Shown piece after piece: positions 23,948 through 30,866 of a DNA stretch of 31,596 nucleotides (position 1 is the stretch's first letter; each line of letters starts with the position of its first letter). The stretch is from Thermohalobaculum sp964475765 (GTDB lineage: Bacteria > Pseudomonadota > Alphaproteobacteria > Rhodobacterales > Rhodobacteraceae): the NCBI GenBank assembly GCA_964475765.1, contig CAYYZH010000025.1, positions 1 to 31,596 on the forward strand, written 5' to 3'. Both the position numbers and the translations under genes were made by a program. The notes beneath the pieces are model-generated. The model saw nothing but the letters and a program-made list of their open reading frames with translations. It ran no database searches and was not told where the DNA came from.

Positions 23948-24837
23948 GCGGTGCGCGTCCCGAAAAGACCCTGCGGGCGAAAGACCAGCACCATTGCCAC
24001 CAGCAGGGTCGCGAGGATCTTGGCCAGTGTCGGCTCGTAGAGCGTCGAGATGATCCCGTCCGACAGCCCGATCAGAAGCGCCGCGAGCAGCGTGCCCTTG
24101 AGCGAGCCAAGCCCGCCGATGATGACCACGATGAAGCTGAGGAGCAGCGGATCGCCGCCCATCAGGTAATGTGCCTGCTGCGTCGGCACGATCAGCACGG
24201 CCCCGATGGCGGCCAATGCGGCACCGAGCGCGAAGACCCCGGCATAGACGCGCTCAACCGGGATGCCGAAGGCCTGCGCGGTCTCGGCATCATATTGGGT
24301 CGCGCGCATCACCAGCCCGATCCGCGTGCGCGCCAGCAACAGCCAGACACCTAGCATCAGCAGGGCGGAGGCGCCGATCACCACGAACTTGTATCCGGAA
24401 TACCCAAACCACGGGAGTTGCACGCGCCAGTCAATCGGCGCCTCGACCGGACGGGCGTCGGGGCCGTAGAGCGTCAGCGCCAGTTGTTGCAGGACATAGA
24501 GGACCCCGATGGTCGCAACGATGGTCGCCTCCGGATCGTAATTCAGCCGCTTGAGCACCCAGATATCGACCGCTGCCGCAATCGCGCCGACCACCAGGGG
24601 CGCCACGATCAGTGCGACCATGAAGCCCAGCCAGGGCGGCCCGCCGACCAGCCCCGCGACCAGATCGGCGCAGAACCAGGCGATCACGGCGCCAAGCATG
24701 TAGAACTCGCCGTGCGCGACGTTCACCACCCGCATGATGCCGAAAACGAGGCTGAGGCCGAGCGCTGTCAACGCCAGCACCGCGGCCAGCACCAGCCCCT
24801 CGAGTATGCCCGCCGCCAGCAGCGCCGGGTGGGGCAT
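23944..24837 (-). CDS. livH: Branched-chain amino-acid-type ABC transporter permease LivH
   Basis: About 297 aa with some eight membrane segments; LVFGIMRVVNVAHGEFYMLGA and FIVVIIGGLGSLKGTLLAALL are diagnostic of LivH. I chose ATG at 24835-24837, which leaves about ten residues before the first helix as in E. coli LivH. A TTG at 24865-24867 would add ten residues; neither has a good ribosome binding site. It is the first gene of the livH-livM-livG(-livF) set and begins some 80 bases after the sulfotransferase stop on the same strand, so the two could share a transcript. The missing binding protein must be encoded elsewhere. Confidence 0.94.
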   Translation of the reverse strand: MPHPALLAAGILEGLVLAAVLALTALGLSLVFGIMRVVNVAHGEFYMLGAVIAWFCADLVAGLVGGPPWLGFMVALIVAPLVVGAIAAAVDIWVLKRLNYDPEATIVATIGVLYVLQQLALTLYGPDARPVEAPIDWRVQLPWFGYSGYKFVVIGASALLMLGVWLLLARTRIGLVMRATQYDAETAQAFGIPVERVYAGVFALGAALAAIGAVLIVPTQQAHYLMGGDPLLLSFIVVIIGGLGSLKGTLLAALLIGLSDGIISTLYEPTLAKILATLLVAMVLVFRPQGLFGTRTA

Positions 24838-24915
24838 CTCGAAGAACAGAGGGCTGAGCAGGGTCAAGGGCGGATATCCCGAAGCAGGCCATGCGACCGC
24901 CGGATCGCGCCGCGC

Positions 24916-25770
24916 TCAGAGATATCCCAAAGCCTGCATCTGCTGTCCATAGCGATCGAGAACCGGCGCGAACAGTGCGGGGTCCTCGTCGCGCCACTGC
25001 CCGGCATTGCCTGCGCGAAAGAACGTCTCTCGCGGCGCTTCGACAAAGCCGGTATCGGCCTCGGCCGCCTGAAGGGCAGAAAACCCCGTCGCCTCGGCAC
25101 AGGCCCGGACACGGGCACGGGTCGCCTTCACGCCGGCGAACTCGAGGATTTTCGCGACCGCCTGCCCCGGCTCCTCCAGCATGTCCTCATAGCGCAGGAA
25201 CAGCTTTCGGGGCAGCGGCGCGCGCCGCCAGCTTTCCAGATGCGTGCCCCAATCGGCAACCAGTTCGGCGCGCAGATTGTCCGGCGTCGAGAGAATGCGG
25301 CCGCGCTGCATCAACCGCTGGACCGAGACCTCCACGGGCACCGAAAAGTGATGCGCCATCGACAGCACCACATCCCGCGGATCGCGCACGATATGGATTA
25401 CCCCCGCCGTCAGGGCCGGGTCCGGGAACGGGCCGACATCGAACGTGCCCGCAATCGCATGGGTCTTGAGAAACTTCACCTTGAACGGCGCATGCCGGGT
25501 CAGGAGCGCGGAGCACATCCCCTGCACTTCGCGCCAGTACCGCCGGCTCTCACCGGGATCGGAGAGCGCGATTCCCTGACTTTGCAGGTGAAATCTTAGC
25601 CGGTCCGCAAATGAAACGCTCACATCATCGGGCTCGCCCAACGCGATCTTCGCCCCGGTCGCCGCGCGCAGGATCAGCCGCACCCAGGTGTTCCCGGATT
25701 TCGGATAGGACGCGATCCAGATCAGGTTCCGCGTTGGCTGTGCGGCGGTGGATTTCGGCGCGAGGGGCAA
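24916..25770 (-). CDS. PAPS-dependent sulfotransferase domain protein
   Basis: The 284-aa protein has the 5'-phosphosulfate loop IASYPKSGNTWVR (19-31), a KTHA segment with the likely catalytic H104, and the 3'-phosphate motif HIVRDPRDVVLSMAHH (126-141). It is thus a member of the sulfotransferase 1 fold, moving sulfate from PAPS to a hydroxyl or amine. The acceptor is unknown. I chose TTG at 25768-25770 because GGAG lies six bases upstream; a GTG at 25789-25791 is the alternative, while longer versions run into sequence antisense to the iron-sulfur gene. It is divergent from the fumarate-reductase-like operon, sharing a spacer of about 130 bp, and lies upstream of livH. Confidence 0.88.
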   Translation of the reverse strand: MPLAPKSTAAQPTRNLIWIASYPKSGNTWVRLILRAATGAKIALGEPDDVSVSFADRLRFHLQSQGIALSDPGESRRYWREVQGMCSALLTRHAPFKVKFLKTHAIAGTFDVGPFPDPALTAGVIHIVRDPRDVVLSMAHHFSVPVEVSVQRLMQRGRILSTPDNLRAELVADWGTHLESWRRAPLPRKLFLRYEDMLEEPGQAVAKILEFAGVKATRARVRACAEATGFSALQAAEADTGFVEAPRETFFRAGNAGQWRDEDPALFAPVLDRYGQQMQALGYL

Positions 25771-25899
25771 GCGATACTCCGGTTCAGGCACACCCCTCAG
25801 ACTAAAGCCGTGCGGCAGAGCCGCCAACCGTCGAAATTCATGGTTTTGTTTACTCCGCGCCCACACTAGCTTGGGCCCGAGGATCGCAATCACGGGCGG

Positions 25900-26634
25900 A
25901 TGGGTGCATTGGCAAGCGGCGACACACTTGATGTTTCGGTCTGGCGCGGCGGGCCGGAGGGCGGCGCGTTCGAGCGCCATGCCGTGCCGACGCAGGACAG
26001 CCAGACGGTGCTGGACGTCGTCACTTGGGTGCAGCAGAACGCCGATCCGACGCTGAGTTACCGGTTCGCCTGCCGGGTCGGCATGTGCGGCTCGTGCGCC
26101 ATGATGGTCAATGGCGAGCCGCGCTGGACCTGCCGCACCCATGTCCAGAAGGTCGCGCAAGGCGGCAAGCTCGAGATCGCGCCCCTGCGCAACCTGCCCG
26201 TCATCCGTGACCTTGCCACCGACATGGCCGACTTCTTCGACAAATGGGTGGCCGCAGACGGCGTTTTCAAACCAACGGCAACCCGCGACGATCCGATGCC
26301 CGCGGTTTTGCCCGACAGCCCCGAACGCGTCGCCGCCAGCGCCGGGATCGAGTGCATCAACTGCGGGATCTGTTACGCCGCCTGTGACGCCGTGGCGAGC
26401 AACACAGACTATCTCGGCCCTGCCGCGCTGAACCGTGCCTGGACCCTCGTCAATGACGAACGCGACGGCGGACAGGACGCGCGCCTCGATGCGATCTCCG
26501 GCGCGGGCGGCTGCCACTCCTGCCACTCCATGGGCAATTGCGTGGCCTTCTGCCCGAACGCGCTCAACCCGACCGCCGCCATCGCGGGCCTGAAACGCGA
26601 AACCATGCGGTCCCTGTTCAGAAAGCGCCGGTGA
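25900..26634 (+). CDS. Fumarate reductase/succinate dehydrogenase-like iron-sulfur subunit
   Basis: This 244-aa protein has the ligands for three clusters. A 2Fe-2S set is C58, C63, C66 and C78 in ACRVGMCGSCAMMVNGEPRWTC. The 4Fe-4S motif CINCGICYAACDAV (152-165) is closer to FrdB than to SdhB. The third motif CHSMGNCVAFCPNALNP (208-224) follows the C-x5-C-x3-CP pattern, with an extra C205 just before it. The Pro usually after the 4Fe-4S motif is Asp. It passes electrons between the flavoprotein and the membrane anchor. The stop and the next ATG share one base (TGATG). The gene leads the operon, ahead of the flavoprotein, unlike the classical sdhCDAB order. ATG at 25900 follows a weak GGGCGG. 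Confidence 0.93.
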   Translation: MGALASGDTLDVSVWRGGPEGGAFERHAVPTQDSQTVLDVVTWVQQNADPTLSYRFACRVGMCGSCAMMVNGEPRWTCRTHVQKVAQGGKLEIAPLRNLPVIRDLATDMADFFDKWVAADGVFKPTATRDDPMPAVLPDSPERVAASAGIECINCGICYAACDAVASNTDYLGPAALNRAWTLVNDERDGGQDARLDAISGAGGCHSCHSMGNCVAFCPNALNPTAAIAGLKRETMRSLFRKRR

Positions 26635-26966
26635 TGGAGTTCCGGCTCTATATGCTGCAACGGCTCAGCGCGCTGGTCATGGCGCCGCTGGTGCTCGGCC
26701 ACATCGCGGTGATGATCTACGCCGTACAGGGCGGCCTCAGCGCCGGCGAAATTCTGGGCCGCACGCAGGGCTCTGTCGCATGGGCCGCGTTCTACGGCCT
26801 CTTCGTGCTCGCCGTTGCGATCCATGCCGCGATTGGCCTGCGCGTGATCGCGTCGGAATGGCTGGGGATCAAAGGCATCGTCCTGAACGGGTTCGCCGCC
26901 GCGACCTTCCTCGGTCTCTTCTGGATGGGCGCGTATGCGGTAACCGCCGTGGTGGTCGGGCCATGA
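26634..26966 (+). CDS. Small membrane anchor subunit of the fumarate-reductase-like complex
   Basis: The 110-aa protein has three membrane helices (about 12-32, 48-72, 82-107) with His residues H23 and H64 in the first two, suitable as heme b ligands. It resembles the SdhC/SdhD-type anchors by size and topology, not by a strong motif. It starts at ATG 26634 inside the TGATG overlap with the iron-sulfur gene and ends in an ATGA overlap with the next anchor. It likely forms the quinone-reactive membrane part together with the next gene. Confidence 0.85.
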   Translation: MEFRLYMLQRLSALVMAPLVLGHIAVMIYAVQGGLSAGEILGRTQGSVAWAAFYGLFVLAVAIHAAIGLRVIASEWLGIKGIVLNGFAAATFLGLFWMGAYAVTAVVVGP

Positions 26967-27304
26967 TCCGCCCGCACCGCAACCACCCGCTCTGGTATGC
27001 GTTCCTATTGCACCGGATCTCGGGGCTGGTGCTGGCGCTGTTCCTGCCGCTGCATTTCTTTGTGCTGTCCCAAGCGATGACCGATCCCGCCGCCTTCGAC
27101 CGGTTCCTCACATGGACCGATATGCCGCTGGTCAAGGCCGCCGAGGTCGGGCTGGTCTTTCTGCTTGCCGTGCACATGTTCGGTGGGCTGCGCCTTCTGG
27201 TTCTGGAGCTCACGCCGTGGCAGCCCTGGCAGAAGGGCTATGCCGCCGCCGCCGCCGCGCTGGCCGTTTTCGTCTCCGGCGTCTTCTTCCTCAACACGGT
27301 CTGA
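26963..27304 (+). CDS. SdhC-like cytochrome b anchor subunit
   Basis: The 113-aa protein has three helices (about 17-38, 57-82, 92-112). It shows the SdhC-type motifs LLHRISGLVLALFLPLHFFV and LAVHMFGGLRLLV; H31 and H71 are possible heme ligands. It starts with an ATGA overlap with the preceding anchor. With that gene it should attach the complex to the inner membrane and to the quinone pool. Its stop is 8 bases before the methyltransferase start. Confidence 0.9.
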   Translation: MIRPHRNHPLWYAFLLHRISGLVLALFLPLHFFVLSQAMTDPAAFDRFLTWTDMPLVKAAEVGLVFLLAVHMFGGLRLLVLELTPWQPWQKGYAAAAAALAVFVSGVFFLNTV

Positions 27305-27312
27305 GGTCCGAC

Positions 27313-28098
27313 ATGCCCGAGATCAAGTATGACAACGATGCCAAGGTCTCCGCGCTCGAGGCCAAGTATCGCGGACGCGATGTCGAGGCCCAGCGCCGGG
27401 AGACCCTGCGCCACCTCGCCATCCAGCCGGGCGAGCATGTGCTGGATATCGGCTCCGGGCCCGGGTTTCTGGCGGAAGAAATCGCCGAGCGGACGGGCGC
27501 TGGCGGCCGCGTTCTCGGCATCGACGCCTCCGCCATCATGGTGCGCCGCGCGACCGAGCGGAACACCCGCGCCTGGGTCGCCTACACCGAAGGCGACGCG
27601 CTCGCCCTGCCGGTGGAGGACGCCAGCTTCGATGTCGCCGTCAGCACTCAGGTCGCCGAGTACATGCCCGATCTGGGCGCCTATTGCCGCGAGATCGCGC
27701 GGGCCCTGAAGCCCGGCGGGCGGGCCCTGATCCTGACGACCGACTGGCAGGGGATCGCCTGGTACTCCGAGAACCCCGACCGCATGACCCGCGTGCTCGG
27801 CGCGCAAGCGGCCTCGGTCGTCCAACCCAACGTTCCCCGTATCCTCGCGCCGATCCTGCGCGCTGCCGGGCTGACCGATGTCGAGGCCTCCTGTCACAGG
27901 ATCATCAATCTTGACCGAAGCCCGGGCAACTATAGCCGCGGCACCACCGAAGCCATGGCGCGGTTCATCCGCAAGGAGGGCACGGTGGCCGACGCCGACC
28001 TCGACGCGTTTGTCGCTGAGCAGGACGCGCTCGAGGCCGCGGGGCGCTATTTCTTCTCCATCGGGCGCTACATCTTTCAGGCGAGGAAACCCGCATGA
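27313..28098 (+). CDS. Class I SAM-dependent methyltransferase inside the oxidoreductase operon
   Basis: The 261-aa protein has the SAM-binding VLDIGSGPGFLAEEIAERTG (43-62), an acidic residue at D71 ending the second strand, and a DALALPVEDASFDVAV motif, all features of UbiE-like methyltransferases (Methyltransf_11). The acceptor is unknown. GAGG lies six bases before the ATG at 27313. It lies between the membrane anchors and the flavoprotein, and its stop overlaps the flavoprotein start (ATGA), so it is translated as part of the complex operon. This is an odd place for a methyltransferase and suggests that substrate methylation or quinone-related chemistry goes with the pathway (inference). 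Confidence 0.9.
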   Translation: MPEIKYDNDAKVSALEAKYRGRDVEAQRRETLRHLAIQPGEHVLDIGSGPGFLAEEIAERTGAGGRVLGIDASAIMVRRATERNTRAWVAYTEGDALALPVEDASFDVAVSTQVAEYMPDLGAYCREIARALKPGGRALILTTDWQGIAWYSENPDRMTRVLGAQAASVVQPNVPRILAPILRAAGLTDVEASCHRIINLDRSPGNYSRGTTEAMARFIRKEGTVADADLDAFVAEQDALEAAGRYFFSIGRYIFQARKPA

Positions 28099-29849
28099 CC
28101 CAACTGGATCAGCATGACACCGACATTCTGATCATCGGTTCCGGCGGCGCGGGCCTTTTCGCGGCGCTCCATGCCCAGCAGGCCGCCCCGAACGCGAAGA
28201 TCACCATCGCGGTCAAGGGGCTGCTGGGAAAATCCGGCTGCACCCGCATGGTGCAGGGCGGCTACAACGTGGCACTCGCGCCGGGCGACTCGGTCGAGCG
28301 CCATTTCATGGACACGATCGAGGGCGGCAAATGGCTGCCGCATCAGGACATGGCGTGGCGCCTTTGCGAGACCGCCGTCACCCGCATCCGCGAGCTGGAG
28401 AACGAAGTCGGCTGCTTCTTCGACCGCAACCCCGACGGCTCGATCCACCAGAAGGCGTTTGCCGGCCAGACCTTCGACCGCACCGTCCACAAGGGCGACC
28501 TCACCGGCATCGAAATCATCAACCGTCTGATGGAGCAGGTGATCTCCCGCCCCGTCGAGCGGCTGGAGGAGCACCGCGCCATCGGGCTAATCCCGGCGCG
28601 TGACGGCTCCCGCCTTGCAGGCGTCCTCTTCATCGACATCCGCACCGGCGCCTTCCGGCTCGTGCGCGCCCGCACGGTCCTGATGGCCACCGGCGGCGGG
28701 CCGACCATGTACCGCTATCACACGCCCTCGGGCGACAAATCCATGGATGGCCTCGCGATGGCCCTGCGCGCCGGGCTCCCCCTCCGCGATATGGAGATGG
28801 TGCAGTTCCACCCCACCGGGCTGTTGGCTGGCGAGGGCACCCGCATGACCGGCACCGTGCTGGAGGAAGGGCTGCGCGGCGCAGGCGGGCACCTCCTCAA
28901 CGGCGCCGAGACCCGCTTCATGTTCGACTATGACGACCGCGGCGAGCGGGCCACCCGCGACATCGTCTCCCGCGCGATCTATGCCGAGATGAACAAATCC
29001 AACGCATCCCCCCATGGCGGGGTCTACATCTCGATGAGCCATCTCGGCCCGGACCACGTTGCCGAGAAATTCAAGGGCATGGTCAAACGCTGCGCCGATT
29101 GCGGGTTCGATCTCGCGGGCGGGCTCGTCGAGGTTGTGCCCACCGCGCACTACTTCATGGGCGGGGTCGTCGTGGACCCGGATACGCGCACCGAAATGCC
29201 GGGGTTGTTTGTCGCGGGAGAGGATTCCGGCGGCGCCCACGGCGCAAATCGTCTGGGTGGCAACGGGGTCGCGAACTCGACGGTCTTCGGCGGCATCGCG
29301 GGCGACGTGATGGGCGCGGAAATCAGCGGCCAACAAGGCGCCCTGCCCGATCCCGATCCCGCAGCCATAGAGGCCGAAATCGCGCGGGCCACCGCCCCCC
29401 TCGGCAAGCCCACCGGAGACATCCATGCGCTGCGCCGCTCGCTCATGGATCTGATGTGGGATCAGGTCGGTGTGACCCGCACCGAGGAAGGAATGGAAAA
29501 GGCACTGACCGGCCTCGCCGATCTACGCGCAGAACTCGCCGAGACCGGCATCGCCGGTGACCACCTCGCCTTCAACCTCACATGGCACGATTGGCTGAAC
29601 GTCCAGAGCCTGATCGAATGCTCGGAGGTCATCACCCACGCGGCCCTATCGCGCGAGAACTCCCGCGGCGCCCACTGGCGCGACGACTTCCCCGATCAGG
29701 GCGATCTCGACACCAGCTACTACACGGTGGCCCGCCAGAGCGCAGGCGACCTTTCCGTCGAACGCGCGCCGGTGGAGTTCACCATGGTCAAACCGGGCGA
29801 GACCATCCTCAAGCCTGAGGACATCGCACCCACCGTGGCCGCGCAATGA
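28095..29849 (+). CDS. Fumarate reductase/succinate dehydrogenase-like flavoprotein with Cys at the covalent-FAD position
   Basis: The 584-aa protein begins with an FAD-binding Rossmann motif, DILIIGSGGAGLFAALHA. Active-site residues known from E. coli FrdA are aligned as H239 (H232), E258 (E245), R288 (R287), H352 (H355) and R386 (R390), so a dicarboxylate-like redox reaction is likely. Two differences stand out. The His that carries FAD covalently in FrdA/SdhA is replaced by C49 in SGCTRMVQGG, and the neighbour of E245 (T244) is Glu (E257). FAD may therefore be non-covalent or Cys-linked, and the substrate may differ from succinate or fumarate. No Tat or Sec signal is seen. The ATG overlaps the methyltransferase stop and the stop overlaps the GST start (both ATGA). 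Confidence 0.92.
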   Translation: MTQLDQHDTDILIIGSGGAGLFAALHAQQAAPNAKITIAVKGLLGKSGCTRMVQGGYNVALAPGDSVERHFMDTIEGGKWLPHQDMAWRLCETAVTRIRELENEVGCFFDRNPDGSIHQKAFAGQTFDRTVHKGDLTGIEIINRLMEQVISRPVERLEEHRAIGLIPARDGSRLAGVLFIDIRTGAFRLVRARTVLMATGGGPTMYRYHTPSGDKSMDGLAMALRAGLPLRDMEMVQFHPTGLLAGEGTRMTGTVLEEGLRGAGGHLLNGAETRFMFDYDDRGERATRDIVSRAIYAEMNKSNASPHGGVYISMSHLGPDHVAEKFKGMVKRCADCGFDLAGGLVEVVPTAHYFMGGVVVDPDTRTEMPGLFVAGEDSGGAHGANRLGGNGVANSTVFGGIAGDVMGAEISGQQGALPDPDPAAIEAEIARATAPLGKPTGDIHALRRSLMDLMWDQVGVTRTEEGMEKALTGLADLRAELAETGIAGDHLAFNLTWHDWLNVQSLIECSEVITHAALSRENSRGAHWRDDFPDQGDLDTSYYTVARQSAGDLSVERAPVEFTMVKPGETILKPEDIAPTVAAQ

Positions 29850-30532
29850 GCCTGACGCTCTATTCCAACTATGTGAATTCCGCTGGCGAGCGTGTCCGCA
29901 TTGCCCTCGCGCTCAAGGGTATCAAAGCCGACTATATCTCGGTCTCCGAGATCGGCCGCCGGGCCTATGCTCAGGTTAATCCGCAGGGCCTTGTGCCTGC
30001 CTTGCGCATCGCGACGCCGGAGGGCGACCACATCGTCCAGCAGTCGACCGCCATTCTGGAGTGGCTGGAGGAGACCTATCCCGAGCCTCAGCTTTTGCCC
30101 ACCGACCCGATCCTGCGCGCGCAGTCCCGCGGCTTTGCCCAAGCCATCACCTCCGAAATGCACGCCATCGACGTGATCCGCATCCGGCGGTTCCTCGCCG
30201 ATGATCTCGAGATCCCGAAGGAGAAGATCGACCGCTGGCAAGAACACTGGTTCACGCGCGGCTTCACCGCACTGGAGGAATTGCTCGCCCGGCGCGAGAC
30301 TACGTGGCCGTTTTGTTTCGGAGACCAGCCGGGCTGGGCCGACCTGCACCTCATCCCACAAGTCCGCAAGGGCCTGACGCGGTTTGCCGTCGGGATGCAG
30401 AGCTATCCCCGCATCACCGGCATATGGGAGGCCTGCAAGGACCTGCCCGAGTTTGTCTCCGCCGCCCCCGAGAACCAACCGGACTGGCCCGGCCAGATCG
30501 TCGAGCCAGTGCTGCCGCCTGAAACAGATTAG
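29846..30532 (+). CDS. Glutathione S-transferase, zeta-like (maleylacetoacetate isomerase-like)
   Basis: The 228-aa protein has a thioredoxin-like N-terminus, RVRIALALKGIKADYISV, followed by NPQGLVPALRI and QSTAILEWLEETYPEPQLLP, the zeta-class layout. The zeta signature SSCSWRVRIAL reads NSAGERVRIAL here, so the catalytic Cys and neighbouring Ser are changed, leaving isomerase activity uncertain. Maleylacetoacetate isomerase uses glutathione to turn cis into trans dicarboxylic intermediates in aromatic ring catabolism. A cis-trans isomerase beside a fumarate-reductase-like complex and a fumarase-type hydratase is chemically plausible. It starts in an ATGA overlap with the flavoprotein. Confidence 0.9.
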   Translation: MSLTLYSNYVNSAGERVRIALALKGIKADYISVSEIGRRAYAQVNPQGLVPALRIATPEGDHIVQQSTAILEWLEETYPEPQLLPTDPILRAQSRGFAQAITSEMHAIDVIRIRRFLADDLEIPKEKIDRWQEHWFTRGFTALEELLARRETTWPFCFGDQPGWADLHLIPQVRKGLTRFAVGMQSYPRITGIWEACKDLPEFVSAAPENQPDWPGQIVEPVLPPETD

Positions 30533-30667
30533 ACAGGTGTTCGATCAAGTAGAGGGTCGTGACCAAGGACGCGCCCGAACCTAGGGGAGGGCGTTGCGCA
30601 TCGGTTGTTCTGAGCGTGCGCTCAAAAGCATCCACGCGGCTCGAGCTGCAAACAGCATTGCCATGCG

Positions 30668-30709
30668 CCCTCCCCGTGGGGGAGGGTCGGGCGCGCCCGC
30701 TGCGCGGGC
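30668..30709. repeat. Two adjacent perfect hairpins, possible dispersed palindromic element
   Basis: CCCTCCCC/GGGGAGGG pair around GTG (30668-30686), and GCCCGC/GCGGGC pair around TGC (30695-30709). A run of AGAAAAGAG follows. They could end the GST transcript, or be a REP-like element repeated in the genome; nothing in this window repeats them. Confidence 0.45.
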
Positions 30710-30749
30710 AGAAAAGAGATACTCATTAACCCTCCCCCATCGACTTTCT

Positions 30750-30826
30750 GTACATACGCCTGCCATACGCGAGCCAGACGCCTGCCATACAGGTGCTGTA
30801 CAGGTGCCATACGCTTGCCATACGCT
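30750..30826. repeat. Seven-copy 11-bp tandem repeat, consensus TGCCATACGCY
   Basis: Seven consecutive 11-base units were read directly: GTACATACGCC, TGCCATACGCG, AGCCAGACGCC, TGCCATACAGG, TGCTGTACAGG, and TGCCATACGCT twice. They end 40 bp before the start of the fumarase-type gene. The period is close to one helical turn, so a protein bound to each unit would sit on the same DNA face. Confidence 0.85.
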
Positions 30827-30866
30827 GTGATCCCAGCGGCAAGCAGGTTAACGGGCGGAGCGCGCG

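Larger units (their letters stand above)
30533..30866 (+). other. 334-bp spacer with hairpins and a tandem repeat, no gene seen
   Basis: No coding sequence is supported between the GST stop and the fumarase-type gene. The stretch holds two adjacent C/G-rich hairpins (30668-30709) and an 11-bp tandem repeat (30750-30826), both listed separately. The fumarase gene has its own GGAG ribosome binding site at its left border, so it could be separately transcribed and regulated. Confidence 0.85.

Noticed and set aside
25771..25899. Sigma-70 promoter for the fumarate-reductase-like operon
   Set aside because: TTGTTT near 25850 has no -10 match at suitable spacing, so no promoter is claimed.
25792..26526. 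A long N-terminal extension of the sulfotransferase through the iron-sulfur gene
   Set aside because: It is antisense to a clear FrdB-like protein; the sulfotransferase fold starts near the YPKSGNTW motif.
30750..30826. CRISPR array
   Set aside because: Units are 11 bp, head-to-tail without spacers, with no cas genes.
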